Shown: positions 1 to 9,888 of the stretch, in pieces
Layout of the letters: each line of letters begins with the position of its first letter
How positions within the stretch are numbered: position 1 is the stretch's first letter
NCBI GenBank assembly: GCA_934481385.1
Contig: CAKSPD010000002.1
Coordinates: forward strand, 62,001-126,000
Length of the DNA stretch: 64,000 nt
Source of the DNA: an uncultured Oscillospiraceae bacterium
GTDB taxonomy: Bacteria; Bacillota; Clostridia; Oscillospirales; Ruminococcaceae
Reading direction: 5' to 3'
Position numbers and translations under genes: made by a program
The notes under the pieces: generated by a model
Database searches by the model: none
The model's input: the letters and a program-made list of their open reading frames with translations, nothing else
Told to the model about the DNA's origin: nothing

Positions 1-720
1 TCTTACTTCAATACGGACAGAAGCATAGAATTTCAATGCACGTCCTCCTGGGGTAGTTTCAGGGTTGCCATACATAACGCCGATTTTTTCACGAATCTGA
101 TTTATGAATATTGCAACACAGTTTGATTTTGAAATAGCAGCAGTAAGCTTTCTCATAGCCTGTGACATAAGACGTGCGAGCTGTCCGACATGATTATCAC
201 CCATTTCGCCGTCAATTTCAGCACGGGTTGTCATAGCTGCAACGGAGTCAAGAACAATAACATCAATTGCTCCCGAACGGACAAGAGCCTCCGCAATTTC
301 AAGTGCCTGTTCACCGCTGTCAGGCTGTGAAACTATAAGATTATCAGTATCAACTCCAAGAGCTGCGGCATAAACAGGGTCAAGAGCATGTTCAACATCT
401 ATAAACGCTACTTCTCCGCCCATTTTCTGAGCCTCTGCAATGATATGAAGTGAAACTGTCGTTTTACCTGAGCTTTCAGGGCCGTATATTTCAACTATAC
501 GTCCTCTCGGAACTCCTCCTATGCCAAGTGCAAGGTCAAGAGTCATAGAACCTGTCGGAATTGCATCAATGTTAAGAGCCTTATTCTGACCAAGACGCAT
601 TACTGCTCCTGCACCATATTTCTTTTCAATCTGAGCCATTGCTGATTTAAGGGCTTCTTTCTTGTTGTCATCAGAAACCTTTACAACGGCTTTTTTTGTT
701 ATAAGTTCTTTTTTAGCCAT
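1..720 (-). CDS. recA: Recombinase RecA (C-terminal part outside window)
   Basis: ATP-dependent strand-exchange protein of homologous recombination and SOS induction. The first 240 residues are visible; the gene runs off the left edge, so the C-terminal domain is not seen. It starts [11 protein letters not shown] Walker A motif GPESSGKTT lies at about residues 80-88 and the region around [10 protein letters not shown] is the Walker B strand. The loop with [12 protein letters not shown] near the window edge is typical of RecA. The start ATG at 720 follows a GAGGAGGAG ribosome binding site embedded in the last codons of prmC, whose stop is adjacent, so translation is probably coupled. It is the last visible gene of the minus-strand run beginning at citrate synthase. 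Confidence 0.97.
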   Translation of the reverse strand, partial: MAKKELITKKAVVKVSDDNKKEALKSAMAQIEKKYGAGAVMRLGQNKALNIDAIPTGSMTLDLALGIGGVPRGRIVEIYGPESSGKTTVSLHIIAEAQKMGGEVAFIDVEHALDPVYAAALGVDTDNLIVSQPDSGEQALEIAEALVRSGAIDVIVLDSVAAMTTRAEIDGEMGDNHVGQLARLMSQAMRKLTAAISKSNCVAIFINQIREKIGVMYGNPETTPGGRALKFYASVRIEVR

Positions 721-721
721 T

Positions 722-1585
722 TTATAACTCCTCCTCTTTAACTGCGGATACAACTCTTATTATTCCGGCAGTATCTTTAATAAATTCCAATTTTTCAAAA
801 TTATCTGATTTAAGTATATCTGATACACTGTCATGCTGATTTATTCCTATTTCATAAACAATCATTCCGCCGTTTTTAAGTGATTTTTTCCACAGCGGAG
901 TAATTTTTTTATAGAAATAGAGTCCGTCCTCACCGGCATACAAGGCACTTTCAGGTTCAGCCTGAACTTCTTTCTGAAGTTCCAGCATATCCTGTTTTGT
1001 AAGATAAGGGGGATTTGATACTATTATATCAAAAACAGGCAGATTTTTTCTGCTGTTATCTTCAAGTACATCAGCTTTTATTATTTTTATATCAGTATTA
1101 TTAAGCTTTTTATTATATTTCAGATATTCGAGTGCATTTTCCGAAAGTTCAAGTGCATACACTTCCGAATCAGGAATTTCCTTTTTCAGCGTAATTGCTA
1201 TACAGCCTGTTCCACTGCAAAGGTCAATAATTTTCGGTGATTTGATATTATTCCTGCGACATATTTCAAGAACATAGTCAACAAGCGTTTCGGTATCCTG
1301 ACGTGGTATAAGCACACCTTTTCCGACTTTAAAAGGATAACCGTAAAATTCCCATTCACCGACAATGTACTGTACAGGCAGACCGTTTCTGCGTTTTTCA
1401 GTCATATCCTGAATATCTTTCAAAATATTTTCAGGAACAGCAGAATCCCTGTTCATAAGTATTCTCGGAAGTTCGGATTCAAAAGCCTTTTCAAAAATAA
1501 GTTTTGCCTCAAAGGAATATTCTTCAATATTTATAAGTCTGAGCATCGATTTGAGATTTGTATAAAGCTCTCCGACTGTTACCAT
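722..1585 (-). CDS. prmC: Release factor glutamine methyltransferase PrmC
   Basis: Methylates the Gln of the GGQ motif of peptide chain release factors using S-adenosylmethionine, improving termination. The 287-residue length is normal for the family. The SAM-binding loop [10 protein letters not shown] is at residues 121-130 and the substrate-binding NPPY motif at 191-194. The N-terminal helical domain precedes VLIPRQDTE, the usual link into the methyltransferase fold. The ATG at 1585 has GAGGAGG four bases upstream and overlaps the end of the DUF1385 gene by 7 bases. In many Firmicutes prmC sits between a DUF1385 gene and prfA; here recA follows instead. Confidence 0.95.
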   Translation of the reverse strand: MVTVGELYTNLKSMLRLINIEEYSFEAKLIFEKAFESELPRILMNRDSAVPENILKDIQDMTEKRRNGLPVQYIVGEWEFYGYPFKVGKGVLIPRQDTETLVDYVLEICRRNNIKSPKIIDLCSGTGCIAITLKKEIPDSEVYALELSENALEYLKYNKKLNNTDIKIIKADVLEDNSRKNLPVFDIIVSNPPYLTKQDMLELQKEVQAEPESALYAGEDGLYFYKKITPLWKKSLKNGGMIVYEIGINQHDSVSDILKSDNFEKLEFIKDTAGIIRVVSAVKEEEL

Positions 1586-2511
1586 ACGTCCTCCTCATGA
1601 TTTTCAGGAATACATGGTTTAAGAGCAGCAATAGCAACTTCTATCTGTGAATCATCAGGTTCACGGGTTGTAATTCTCTGCATAGCGAGTCCGGGGGCAG
1701 AAAGTATTTTAGTAAAGAGATTGTCATGATTTCCCGCAAGCCTTATACATTCATATGATATTCCGACTACTATCGGAAGAAGAATAACACTTGCAAGAAC
1801 TCTCTGCCATACGATTGTAAAAGGTATAAAGCACATCACAAATATACTTACAATAAGAACAATAAATATAAAGCTTGTTCCGCATCTTTTATGAAAACGT
1901 GTCTGTTTTCTGACATTTTCAACAGTAAGAGGGAGCATTGCCTCATGACAGGCGATTGTCTTATGTTCAGCACCATGATATTCATACTGCCTGCGTATAT
2001 CTTTCATCAGTGAAGTGAGAGCCATATATGATACAAATATAGCTATTTTTACAACACCCTCAACAAGTGAACGGAGTATTCTCGAATCTGTCAGGGGTTT
2101 TATGAATCCCACTATCCATTTTGGCAGAAACATAAAGAGTCCAAGTGCAATTACTACCCCGAGAATCATTCCGATATACATCATACCGCTTACAAGAGCA
2201 TTTTCTCCTTTTGAAAGTTCTTCGTCCTTTTCTTCGGGAGTCATCTGCTTATCAGCAGATTTCATAAGATATTTATATCCTTTTACCATAGAACTTACAA
2301 AATTGAAACTTCCACGAATAAAAGGAATTTTCTTATACCATGGTGCATTTTTTCCGTTTCTTTCATTCCAGATTTCAACATCAATACTTCCGTCAGGCAG
2401 ACGGCATGCCATTGCACCGGTATTTACGCCAAGCATCATAATTCCCTCAATGAGTGCCTGACCGCCTATTTTGGATTTGAATTTTTCATTGCTGTTATTT
2501 TGTCTGCTCAT
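1579..2511 (-). CDS. DUF1385 family membrane protein
   Basis: Polytopic membrane protein of unknown function, 310 residues, belonging to the DUF1385 family conserved in Clostridia and often beside prmC/prfA. Visible signatures are the N-terminal KIGGQALIEGIMMLG and the central YHGAEHKTIACHE. Hydrophobic segments lie in the middle and toward the C terminus. I chose the ATG at 2511 (MSRQNNSN) because the family begins close to the GGQALIEG motif. The in-frame extension to 2601 lies inside the histidine kinase gene and has no family resemblance. The gene overlaps the kinase gene's 3' end by 17 bases. No biochemical role is known. Confidence 0.85.
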   Translation of the reverse strand: MSRQNNSNEKFKSKIGGQALIEGIMMLGVNTGAMACRLPDGSIDVEIWNERNGKNAPWYKKIPFIRGSFNFVSSMVKGYKYLMKSADKQMTPEEKDEELSKGENALVSGMMYIGMILGVVIALGLFMFLPKWIVGFIKPLTDSRILRSLVEGVVKIAIFVSYMALTSLMKDIRRQYEYHGAEHKTIACHEAMLPLTVENVRKQTRFHKRCGTSFIFIVLIVSIFVMCFIPFTIVWQRVLASVILLPIVVGISYECIRLAGNHDNLFTKILSAPGLAMQRITTREPDDSQIEVAIAALKPCIPENHEEDVW

Positions 2512-3937
2512 TTGATTTTCCCTTTTCTGATTTAAATCTGCTTTCGGAAGGAAGTGTAATAATAACAGTAGTTCCGACACCCTCCTTGCTTCTGACATCA
2601 AGAGTACCCTTATGCATTGTAATTATTTCATCAGCAACAGCAAGACCTATTCCCGAACCTCTGCGTGTATGATTTGCCTTAAAGAATTTCGTCTTGACTT
2701 TCGGCAAATCTGATTCCTTTATTCCGCAACCTGTATCAGAAACGGTAATTATAATTTTATCACCCTTGCTTTTTGCGGTAATGGTAACAGTATCTCCTGC
2801 CGATGAATATTTTATTGCATTATCTATTATATTTATGAAAACCTGACGTATTCTGTTTTTATCTCCGAAAACAAAAGGGAGCATATCAGGTTCATCATAA
2901 ATTATTTTTATATTTTCACGCTTTGCCTTGTCGCTGTATATCAGAACAGCGTCACCAAGTTCAGCAAGTATATCCATAGTCGCACTCTGAAGTGTAAAAT
3001 GACCATTCTGCATTCTTGAAAAATCAAGAAGTTCCTCAACCATCTGCGAAAGGCGTTCAGTTTCGTTCATAATAACACTTATACCCTTTTTCATAGTATC
3101 AGAATCAGGGCTGTCATCATATGACATAGTTTCCGCCCAGCCTTTTATAGCAGTAAGAGGTGTACGGAGTTCATGCGATACAGATGAAATAAATTCATTT
3201 TTCATAGCCTCAGTATTTGAAAGTTCATCAGCCATATAATTTATGCTTGTGCATAAATCTCCTATTTCGTCCTGATTGTTATTTCTTATACGGACGGAAA
3301 AATCACCCATAGCATATTTTTTTGTTATATTGTTTATCTGCTGAATCGGTTTGAGTATAGAGCCTATGAAAAAGAAACCTGTAAAAAGCATTATCAGCAG
3401 TATCATAATACATATTCCGGAAATAATGAATATATAATTTGATACAGCACTGTCGATTGCAGTAAGTGAAACAACCATTCTTATAGCACTGTATTCGCTG
3501 TTTATAGATGATATGGGAACGGATACAGCCATAATTTTTTCACCTCTTGGAAGTTTTCCGACCCAGTAGCCGTTTTTCCCTCCGGAGATAATTTCATCAT
3601 AATCGGGCATAGAAACGTCTTCATCAGGTGAAAATCCCGATGATGTAATAACAATTCTGCCTTTTGAATTTATAGCCATAAGCTCAATTTTATCTTTTTC
3701 GTTGAAATTTTCAAGAGTAGTGCGGATTTCAGTATTGAAATTTGCAGAACTGTCCTGAGCGTGTATGCTCAGTGTACTTGTAACAGCATTTATTTTTGAA
3801 AGAAGATACTGTCTTGCGGAACTGTAATAATAATTCTGTATAGCATATATAAAAGCCATTTCAATAACTATAAGAATAAGAAATACAAGTCCGAAATTGT
3901 TGAAAATCCAACGTTTTGTAATACTTCTGCGAACCAT
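2495..3937 (-). CDS. Sensor histidine kinase (HAMP-HisKA-HATPase)
   Basis: Membrane sensor kinase, 480 residues, partner of the response regulator directly upstream, whose stop overlaps this start (TAATG). Order: TM1 about 13-33, extracytoplasmic sensor about 34-165, TM2 about 168-192, HAMP about 193-245, then HisKA with phospho-accepting His255 in SSVSHELRTP. The C-terminal ATPase domain has the N box (FINIIDNAIKYS), G1 box (VSDTGCGI) and G2 box (GSGIGLAV). The architecture resembles WalK/PhoR-type kinases, but the signal is unknown. The sensor domain is short and has no recognised ligand-binding fold. The operon also carries a lipoprotein that could act with the sensor at the cell surface; that is inference. 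Confidence 0.93.
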   Translation of the reverse strand: MVRRSITKRWIFNNFGLVFLILIVIEMAFIYAIQNYYYSSARQYLLSKINAVTSTLSIHAQDSSANFNTEIRTTLENFNEKDKIELMAINSKGRIVITSSGFSPDEDVSMPDYDEIISGGKNGYWVGKLPRGEKIMAVSVPISSINSEYSAIRMVVSLTAIDSAVSNYIFIISGICIMILLIMLFTGFFFIGSILKPIQQINNITKKYAMGDFSVRIRNNNQDEIGDLCTSINYMADELSNTEAMKNEFISSVSHELRTPLTAIKGWAETMSYDDSPDSDTMKKGISVIMNETERLSQMVEELLDFSRMQNGHFTLQSATMDILAELGDAVLIYSDKAKRENIKIIYDEPDMLPFVFGDKNRIRQVFINIIDNAIKYSSAGDTVTITAKSKGDKIIITVSDTGCGIKESDLPKVKTKFFKANHTRRGSGIGLAVADEIITMHKGTLDVRSKEGVGTTVIITLPSESRFKSEKGKSNEQTK

Positions 3938-4656
3938 TATTTTACGTCATTCCATTTATATCCGTATCCCCATATAGTCATTATGTATCTGGGGTTTGAG
4001 GGTTCTTCTTCAATTTTCATTCTTATACGTCTTATATTTACATCAACTATCTTGTCATCACCGTAATAGCTCTCGCCCCATATATGATTAAGTATGCTTG
4101 AACGGTCAAGAGCAGTATTTTTATTTTTCATAAAGTATTCAAGAATCTGATATTCAACCTGAGTCAAATCGATAGGAACACCGTTCTTTGAAACAGTACG
4201 GCTTTTGAGATTAAGCACAAAAGGGCCTGATTCAACGACTGAAAGGCTGTTTTCATCTTTTATAAAGCTCATGCATACACGTCTGTATATAGCATCAACT
4301 CTTGCAGTAAGTTCAGATGGCGAAAAGGGTTTTGTGATATAGTCATCAGCACCAATCATAAGACCGCTTACCTTATCCATTTCCTGAGATCTTGCAGTAA
4401 GCATTATAATTCCGATAGTAGAGCTTTTTTCACGCAGTTTTTTGCATACCTGAAAACCGTCTATTCCGGGCATCATAATATCAAGGAGAACTATATCAAA
4501 ATCTCCCTGTTCCTTTTCAAAGGTATCAAGAGCATCTTCACCGCAGTTGACATCAACAACTTCATAACCTGCACGTCTTAAATTTATGACAACAAATTCT
4601 CTTATAGGGTCTTCATCTTCGCATACAAGAATACGTTTCAAAAAAATCATCTCCAT
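3937..4656 (-). CDS. OmpR/PhoB-family response regulator
   Basis: DNA-binding response regulator with an N-terminal receiver domain and C-terminal winged helix, partner of the following kinase. The phospho-acceptor is Asp59 in VLLDIMMPGIDG; the conserved Lys is in TKPFSPSEL; acidic residues CEDED sit near the N terminus. The C-terminal part ends with IRRIRMKIEEEP and GYGYKW, typical of OmpR-type wHTH domains. The start is uncertain. The ATG at 4656 gives MEMIFLKRIL and has little ribosome binding site. A TTG at 4641, giving MKRILVCEDED, has GGAG eight bases upstream and is the better biological candidate. The lipoprotein gene ends six bases upstream. Confidence 0.95.
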   Translation of the reverse strand: MEMIFLKRILVCEDEDPIREFVVINLRRAGYEVVDVNCGEDALDTFEKEQGDFDIVLLDIMMPGIDGFQVCKKLREKSSTIGIIMLTARSQEMDKVSGLMIGADDYITKPFSPSELTARVDAIYRRVCMSFIKDENSLSVVESGPFVLNLKSRTVSKNGVPIDLTQVEYQILEYFMKNKNTALDRSSILNHIWGESYYGDDKIVDVNIRRIRMKIEEEPSNPRYIMTIWGYGYKWNDVK

Positions 4657-4662
4657 TCATCA

Positions 4663-5964
4663 TTATTCCGTAAATCTGAAACAAAGTGCTGTTTCACCGT
4701 AATCAAGAGCAAGATTATTATTATCAGCCTCAGAAACATATGCCATATATGAAGTTTCGCCGTTTGTATGAATAAGCTGATATTCTGACGATATATGGTC
4801 TTTTTCTGATGCTGAATCATATGAAATGTATATTCTCAGAAGCTCTGTTCCCTTAGAACCGTCATCTTTATATTCAGTGAAAACAAGCTCCTCATTTACA
4901 ACATCTTTTTTTACAGTTACATGGTTTTTCCATCTTTCAGGAAAAATAAAGGCATATCCCTCAGCAATACTGCAATATCCGGAATATTTCCTTTCAAGTT
5001 CAGAACCGTTGTATATATACCATTCAGTCATTTTAATCTGTTCGCTTTCAGGAACATTGTCATATCCTATAAACTGCGTCTGAACCGGAATTTCATATAC
5101 ACCGTCACTGTCAATATCAACAGTATTAAGTCCCGAAGGTCTTATTGTTTTAAGGCTGTCCTCAGGATTTGCAAATATTTTTTTTAGCCCTGAAGAATCC
5201 ATATATATAATATCAGTCTGAATAGAGCCTGAACCGGATACGGCATCTATATAAAGACCTGTTCTCTGATTTCCTATATTTCCATATACAAGGCTGTCAA
5301 ATTCGGTAAAATTTCCATTAAGTTCCGTTTTGTATTCATGGTATTTTCCGTCAGAATCAAGTTTATATGTGGCTGAAACCGCAGGAGATGACGATGAACC
5401 ATGAAGAATAAGAAATTCGTTCATATTATCCTTATCCATATCGGTAACGTCCATAAAGGAATATACAGATGAAAAGGTCTTTTCAATAATTCCGTTCTGA
5501 TAGGTATATATTGATGCTGATTTTTCGGAATTGTTTATAAGACTGCTCCCGATGATTATATTTATTCTTTCATTTTCACCGAGTCTTGATATTATTACCT
5601 TTTCTATATCAGAACCTTCAGCAGAAGTATCACAAACTGACTGCCATTTATCGTTAAAACGGTCAAGAACATTTATTCTGAGTGTATTTTCATTAATGGT
5701 AATGCTCTTTTTTTCATAGAATACTATTGATTCGTTTTCGCCGTCACCGTCAATATCCTCTATTATAAATGCTGAAAGATATTTTCCCGATTTGGGATAT
5801 TTAAGATTTATTGCTGAACCTGTTGTATCAGTAAGGGCATTATAAATCTGTTCCTGTTCGACACTTAGTTTCGGAGGTGTAAGAAGATTGTCTATACTTG
5901 TGCCGAAAGAACAGCCTGTTATAAAAATAACCGTAAGAATTATGCAGATTATTTTAATTTTCAC
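4663..5964 (-). CDS. Lipoprotein with FG-GAP/VCBS-like aspartate repeats
   Basis: Predicted surface lipoprotein of 433 residues, function unknown. The N terminus is a short lipoprotein signal ending in the lipobox ITGC (Cys about residue 18). At least three segments resemble FG-GAP/VCBS calcium-binding repeats: EDIDGDGENES near the start, VTDMDKDNMNE in the middle and VDIDSDGVYE later. These suggest a small beta-propeller-like fold; the fold is inference. It lies between citrate synthase (9 bases upstream) and the response regulator (6 bases downstream), so it is probably cotranscribed with the two-component system and may feed it a cell-surface signal. Confidence 0.8.
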   Translation of the reverse strand: MKIKIICIILTVIFITGCSFGTSIDNLLTPPKLSVEQEQIYNALTDTTGSAINLKYPKSGKYLSAFIIEDIDGDGENESIVFYEKKSITINENTLRINVLDRFNDKWQSVCDTSAEGSDIEKVIISRLGENERINIIIGSSLINNSEKSASIYTYQNGIIEKTFSSVYSFMDVTDMDKDNMNEFLILHGSSSSPAVSATYKLDSDGKYHEYKTELNGNFTEFDSLVYGNIGNQRTGLYIDAVSGSGSIQTDIIYMDSSGLKKIFANPEDSLKTIRPSGLNTVDIDSDGVYEIPVQTQFIGYDNVPESEQIKMTEWYIYNGSELERKYSGYCSIAEGYAFIFPERWKNHVTVKKDVVNEELVFTEYKDDGSKGTELLRIYISYDSASEKDHISSEYQLIHTNGETSYMAYVSEADNNNLALDYGETALCFRFTE

Positions 5965-5973
5965 GTTTTTTCA

Positions 5974-7329
5974 TTATCTTTCAGAAATAGAAATATATTT
6001 CTTGCTTTTTGCAATAGCCTTATATGCAGGACGTATAATTCTTCCTCCCGTGAGGATTTCTTCCATACGATGAGCAGACCAGCCGGCAATTCTTGCAACA
6101 GCAAAAAGAGGTGTGAACAAATCATCAGGGATTCCGAGCATTCTGTAAACAAGTCCGGAATACATATCAACGTTTGCACACATAACCTTACTGTTTCCCT
6201 TGACATTTCTGAAAACTTCCGGAGTAAGTCTTTCAACAGTATCAAGGAGTCTGAATTCAGCTTCAATTTCCTTGCCCTTAGCAAGTTCAAAAGCCTTTCT
6301 TTTGAGTATGCAGGCTCTCGGGTCTGATATTGTATATACAGCATGTCCCATTCCATAAATAAGACCGGAACGGTCATATGCTTCTTTTTTGATAACTTTT
6401 GTCATATAGTCGGCAACTTCGCCTTCATTGTCCCAGTGCTTTATATTTTCCTTAAAATTATCAAGCATTTTTATTACCTTGATATTAGCACCGCCATGAC
6501 GGTGTCCCTTTAAGGCACATATAGCTCCGGAATATGCAGAATACGGGTCTGTTCCGGAAGATGTCAGAACACGGCATGTAAATGTAGAATTGTTTCCTCC
6601 GCCATGTTCAGCCTGAAGCATAAGGAGTATATCAAGGAGCTGAGCCTCCTGTTTTGTATACTGTCTGTCAGCACGAAGAAGTGACAATATAGTCTGTGCA
6701 GTATTTTCCTCATAATTTATAGGGTGCATTATCATACTTTCGTTGTCATAATGACGTTTTTTAACCTGATAAGCATTTGTCATAATTACGGGAAGCTTTG
6801 CAATAAGGCTTATTGCAGTACGCATTTCATTATCAAGTTCCTTGCCCTCGCTTTCATCATCATATGAATAAAGAGCAAGAACGGAACGTGCGAGCTTATT
6901 CATAATATTGTTTGAGGGGGCTTTAAGAATCATATCTTCAACGAAACCTGAAGGCAGGTCACGTTTAAGGGAAAGATATGTGTTGAATGATTCAAGTTCC
7001 TTAACTGACGGCAGATGTCCGAAAAGAAGAAGAAAAACAGTTTCTTCATAGCCGTACCTGTCCTCTTTTTCAACATTTGAAACTAAATCTTCTATACTGT
7101 ATCCTCTGTATATAAGCTGTCCGGGGATAGGCTCAACCTCGCCCTCGTTCATAACATATCCATGAACATTACAGATATTGGTAATTCCTGCAACTACACC
7201 AGTACCATCACTGTTTCTGAGGCCTCTCTTTACCTGAAATTTTTCATAGAGGCTCTGTTCAATTGAAGAATTTTTTTTAAGCTCACTGCATAAGCTTGTA
7301 ACATCAGCACCTGAAATAAATGCTCCCAT
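5974..7329 (-). CDS. gltA: Citrate synthase
   Basis: Condenses acetyl-CoA and oxaloacetate to citrate; in anaerobic Clostridia this usually serves 2-oxoglutarate and glutamate synthesis. The 451-residue protein carries the catalytic triad regions: His in GHRHGGANI, His in YGMGHAVYTISDP, and Asp in CANVDMYSGLVY. I chose the ATG at 7329 (MGAFISGAD) because AGGGAGT lies about ten bases upstream; the longer in-frame extension to 7395 would cross the promoter -10. A perfect consensus promoter (TTGACA-17-TATAAT, minus strand) lies just upstream. It leads the minus-strand run through the two-component genes to recA. Confidence 0.95.
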   Translation of the reverse strand: MGAFISGADVTSLCSELKKNSSIEQSLYEKFQVKRGLRNSDGTGVVAGITNICNVHGYVMNEGEVEPIPGQLIYRGYSIEDLVSNVEKEDRYGYEETVFLLLFGHLPSVKELESFNTYLSLKRDLPSGFVEDMILKAPSNNIMNKLARSVLALYSYDDESEGKELDNEMRTAISLIAKLPVIMTNAYQVKKRHYDNESMIMHPINYEENTAQTILSLLRADRQYTKQEAQLLDILLMLQAEHGGGNNSTFTCRVLTSSGTDPYSAYSGAICALKGHRHGGANIKVIKMLDNFKENIKHWDNEGEVADYMTKVIKKEAYDRSGLIYGMGHAVYTISDPRACILKRKAFELAKGKEIEAEFRLLDTVERLTPEVFRNVKGNSKVMCANVDMYSGLVYRMLGIPDDLFTPLFAVARIAGWSAHRMEEILTGGRIIRPAYKAIAKSKKYISISER

Positions 7330-7362
7330 GTGATTCACACTCCCTTTAAGATTATTTGATTT

Positions 7363-7391
7363 ATTATACACCTTTTTTTGATATATGTCAA
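7363..7391 (-). promoter_or_regulatory. Sigma-A promoter of citrate synthase operon
   Basis: Read on the minus strand, TTGACA (7391-7386), a 17-base spacer and TATAAT (7368-7363) match the vegetative consensus exactly. The start codon at 7329 lies about 34 bases beyond the -10. The spoIID coding region begins just 13 bases behind the -35, so the divergent regulatory spaces overlap. Confidence 0.85.
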
Positions 7392-7404
7392 CCATTGAAA
7401 AAAA

Positions 7405-8400
7405 ATGAAAGGAAATAAAATAAAAATGAAAAAATACATATCATTTATAACATTCTTGACAATTATAACAGCATTTATTCCCGCACTGCCTGTATATATA
7501 TCAGGCGGGAAAAACAAGCCGAAAGCTGAAATATCCGAAGAAAAGCCGGAGGAGTACTATAATATTCTTGATGTGTCAACGGGAGAAGTCTTAAAAGTGA
7601 ACAAGCTTGATTATGTTATAGGTGCAGTATGTGCGGAAATGCCTGCAACATTTGAAACAGAGGCTTTAAAAGCTCAGGCTGTTACAGCACACACATATGC
7701 AGAAAGGCAATGCCTGCGTGAAAAGGAGAATCCTGATGCGGAACTTTGCGGAGCTGATTTTTCAAATGATACAAACAAATTTCAGGGATATTTCACAGTA
7801 AATCAGGCAAAACAGTTCTACAAGGAAAATTTTGACCTCTATTACAGCAAGATTTCCGATGCTGTTTCAGAGGTATGGGACTATACAATATATTATAATG
7901 ATGAACCCATAATATCAGCATTTCATTCAATGTCATCTGGCAAAACTGAAAGTGCTGAAAACGTATGGGGAAGTGATGTTGAATATCTGAAATCAGTGGA
8001 CAGCTCTCAGGACGTTTCAGCTCCGAAATATCTTGAAGAAACAGAATATGACTGCGAAACAGTAAAAAACAAGCTGATTTCGGAATACCCCGAAATTCAG
8101 CTTGATGAAGATTATACAAAATGGTTTGAAATAAAAGAAGTTTCCGATGCCGGAACAGTTCTTTCCTTAAAAGCCGGAAATATTGAAATCACCGGAAATG
8201 ATTTGCGTTCCATACTTCTTCTGCGTTCTGCCGTATTTGAAATAAAGTGCGAAGACAACAAATTTATATTCACTACAAAAGGTTACGGTCACTGTGTCGG
8301 AATGAGTCAGTACGGTGCTAACGCAATGGCACAGGAGGGAAAAACGTGGAGAGAAATTTTAGAACATTATTACACCGGCTGTACCATAAAAGAGGATTAG
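7405..8400 (+). CDS. spoIID: SpoIID/LytB-type lytic transglycosylase
   Basis: Peptidoglycan lytic transglycosylase family that works with SpoIIM/SpoIIP in engulfment during endosporulation. The protein has up to 331 residues and an N-terminal membrane segment followed by an extracytoplasmic domain. Family signatures are visible: [14 protein letters not shown] near residue 90, [12 protein letters not shown] in the middle, and [17 protein letters not shown] with [12 protein letters not shown] at the C terminus. The start is ambiguous: ATG 7405 is the longest, but ATG 7426 ([10 protein letters not shown]) gives a cleaner signal peptide and has AAAGGA about 12 bases upstream. No sporulation-sigma promoter could be read confidently. 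Its 3' end overlaps the convergent purB gene by 4 bases. Confidence 0.9.
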   Translation: MKGNKIKMKKYISFITFLTIITAFIPALPVYISGGKNKPKAEISEEKPEEYYNILDVSTGEVLKVNKLDYVIGAVCAEMPATFETEALKAQAVTAHTYAERQCLREKENPDAELCGADFSNDTNKFQGYFTVNQAKQFYKENFDLYYSKISDAVSEVWDYTIYYNDEPIISAFHSMSSGKTESAENVWGSDVEYLKSVDSSQDVSAPKYLEETEYDCETVKNKLISEYPEIQLDEDYTKWFEIKEVSDAGTVLSLKAGNIEITGNDLRSILLLRSAVFEIKCEDNKFIFTTKGYGHCVGMSQYGANAMAQEGKTWREILEHYYTGCTIKED

Positions 8401-9833
8401 TTTTTCATCTCAAAGTTTTCGCCGAGAATATCCTTGTTTTCGTCAAGAATCGGCTGAACAAGTCCGGAAATAAATTCCTCAACCTGCTGTTCACTTCTTC
8501 CTGTGTAGTTTTCAGGCTTGAGAACAGCGTCCATTTCTTCTTTTGTAATCATAAACATAGGGTCATTTACGATAAGCTCACAAAGATTGTTTTTCTTTCC
8601 GTAAAGCTTAACCTGTTCGCCTGCTGTCATTGAATATTCACGTATTCTTTCGTGGAGTTCCTGACGGTTACCGCCTTTCTTTACAGCGTCCATCATAACA
8701 TTTTCAGTAGCCATAAACGGAAGTTCATTCATAACACGTGTTCTTATAACTTCAGGATATACTATAAGACCGTCAGTTACATTCATCATAATATTGAGTA
8801 TAGCATCAACGCCGAGGAAAGCCTCTGCAACAGAAATTCTCTTGTTTGCGGAATCATCAAGAGTTCTTTCAAACCACTGTGTTCCGGCTGTGAATGCAGG
8901 GTTAAGGCTGTCAATCATAACATATCTTGAAAGTGATGTAATTCTCTCACATCTCATAGGATTTCTCTTATAAGCCATAGCTGATGAACCAATCTGCTTT
9001 GATTCACGGGGTTCTTCCATTTCCTTAAAACTCTGGAGTATTCTCATATCGTTTGAGAACTTGCTTGCAGACTGTGCAATACCGCTTAAAACAGAAAGAA
9101 TCTGTGAATCAATCTTTCTTGAATATGTCTGACCTGATACAGGAACAACGCCGTCAAATCCCATTTCATCAGCAATCATTTTTTCGAGTTCCTTAACTTT
9201 TGAGGAATCACCTTCAAAAAGTTCCATAAATGATGCCTGTGTGCCTGTTGTACCCTTTGAACCGAGAAGTCTGAGATTAGCTATTCTGAAATCAAGGTCA
9301 TTCAAGTCCATAAGAAGCTCATTAATCCAGAGAGTAGCTCTCTTTCCGACAGTAGTAAGCTGTGCCGGCTGGAGATGTGTATAAGCAAGACAAGGCATAG
9401 CCTTATATTTCATAGCAAATTCAGAGAGATTTGATATAACATTTATAAGCTTTCTGCGAACGACTTTAAGAGCATCACGCATAACAATAATATCAGTATT
9501 GTCGCCTACATAACATGAAGTAGCACCGAGGTGAATAATTCCTGCTGATTCAGGGCATACAAGACCATAAGTATATACATGAGCCATAACATCATGACGT
9601 ACGAGCTTTTCACGTTCTGCGGCAACTTCATAGTCGATGTCGCCGATATGTTCCTCAAGCTGTTTTACCTGAGCTTCAGTTACAGGCAGACCGAGTTTCA
9701 TTTCGGCACGAGCAAGTGCAACCCACAGTTTACGCCATGTTGTAAATTTTTTGTCAGCTGAGAAAATATACTGCATTTCCTCACTGGCATATCGTGTGCA
9801 GAAAGGGCTTTCATAGCTGTTAGTATTATTCAT
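8397..9833 (-). CDS. purB: Adenylosuccinate lyase
   Basis: Catalyses two fumarate-releasing steps of purine synthesis, on SAICAR and on adenylosuccinate. The 478-residue length is normal. The fumarase-superfamily signature [17 protein letters not shown] is present, and [14 protein letters not shown] and [16 protein letters not shown] supply the other conserved active-site regions. The ATG at 9833 follows AAGGAGG. A consensus sigma-A promoter (TTGACA-17-TATAAT) lies directly upstream, so it can be transcribed independently of comFC. The gene is convergent with spoIID and their stop regions overlap by 4 bases. Confidence 0.96.
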   Translation of the reverse strand: MNNTNSYESPFCTRYASEEMQYIFSADKKFTTWRKLWVALARAEMKLGLPVTEAQVKQLEEHIGDIDYEVAAEREKLVRHDVMAHVYTYGLVCPESAGIIHLGATSCYVGDNTDIIVMRDALKVVRRKLINVISNLSEFAMKYKAMPCLAYTHLQPAQLTTVGKRATLWINELLMDLNDLDFRIANLRLLGSKGTTGTQASFMELFEGDSSKVKELEKMIADEMGFDGVVPVSGQTYSRKIDSQILSVLSGIAQSASKFSNDMRILQSFKEMEEPRESKQIGSSAMAYKRNPMRCERITSLSRYVMIDSLNPAFTAGTQWFERTLDDSANKRISVAEAFLGVDAILNIMMNVTDGLIVYPEVIRTRVMNELPFMATENVMMDAVKKGGNRQELHERIREYSMTAGEQVKLYGKKNNLCELIVNDPMFMITKEEMDAVLKPENYTGRSEQQVEEFISGLVQPILDENKDILGENFEMKN

Positions 9834-9857
9834 TTAAAAAAATCCTCCTTTTTTTTT

Positions 9858-9886
9858 ATTATAACATCAGTTATCATAAATGTCAA
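9858..9886 (-). promoter_or_regulatory. Sigma-A promoter of purB
   Basis: On the minus strand TTGACA (9886-9881), a 17-base spacer and TATAAT (9863-9858) form a perfect consensus, beginning two bases after the comFC stop codon. Confidence 0.85.
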
Positions 9887-9888
9887 CT

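Noticed and set aside
2015..2461. Plus-strand open frame antisense to the DUF1385 gene
   Set aside because: No ribosome binding site or family resemblance; it is the complement of a conserved gene.
5961..6377. Alternative minus-strand frame within citrate synthase
   Set aside because: It lies wholly inside the conserved gltA gene in another frame, with no domain of its own.
7330..7404. Sporulation sigma-E promoter for spoIID
   Set aside because: No -35/-10 pair of the sigma-E type could be read with confidence; the space is occupied by the divergent gltA promoter.
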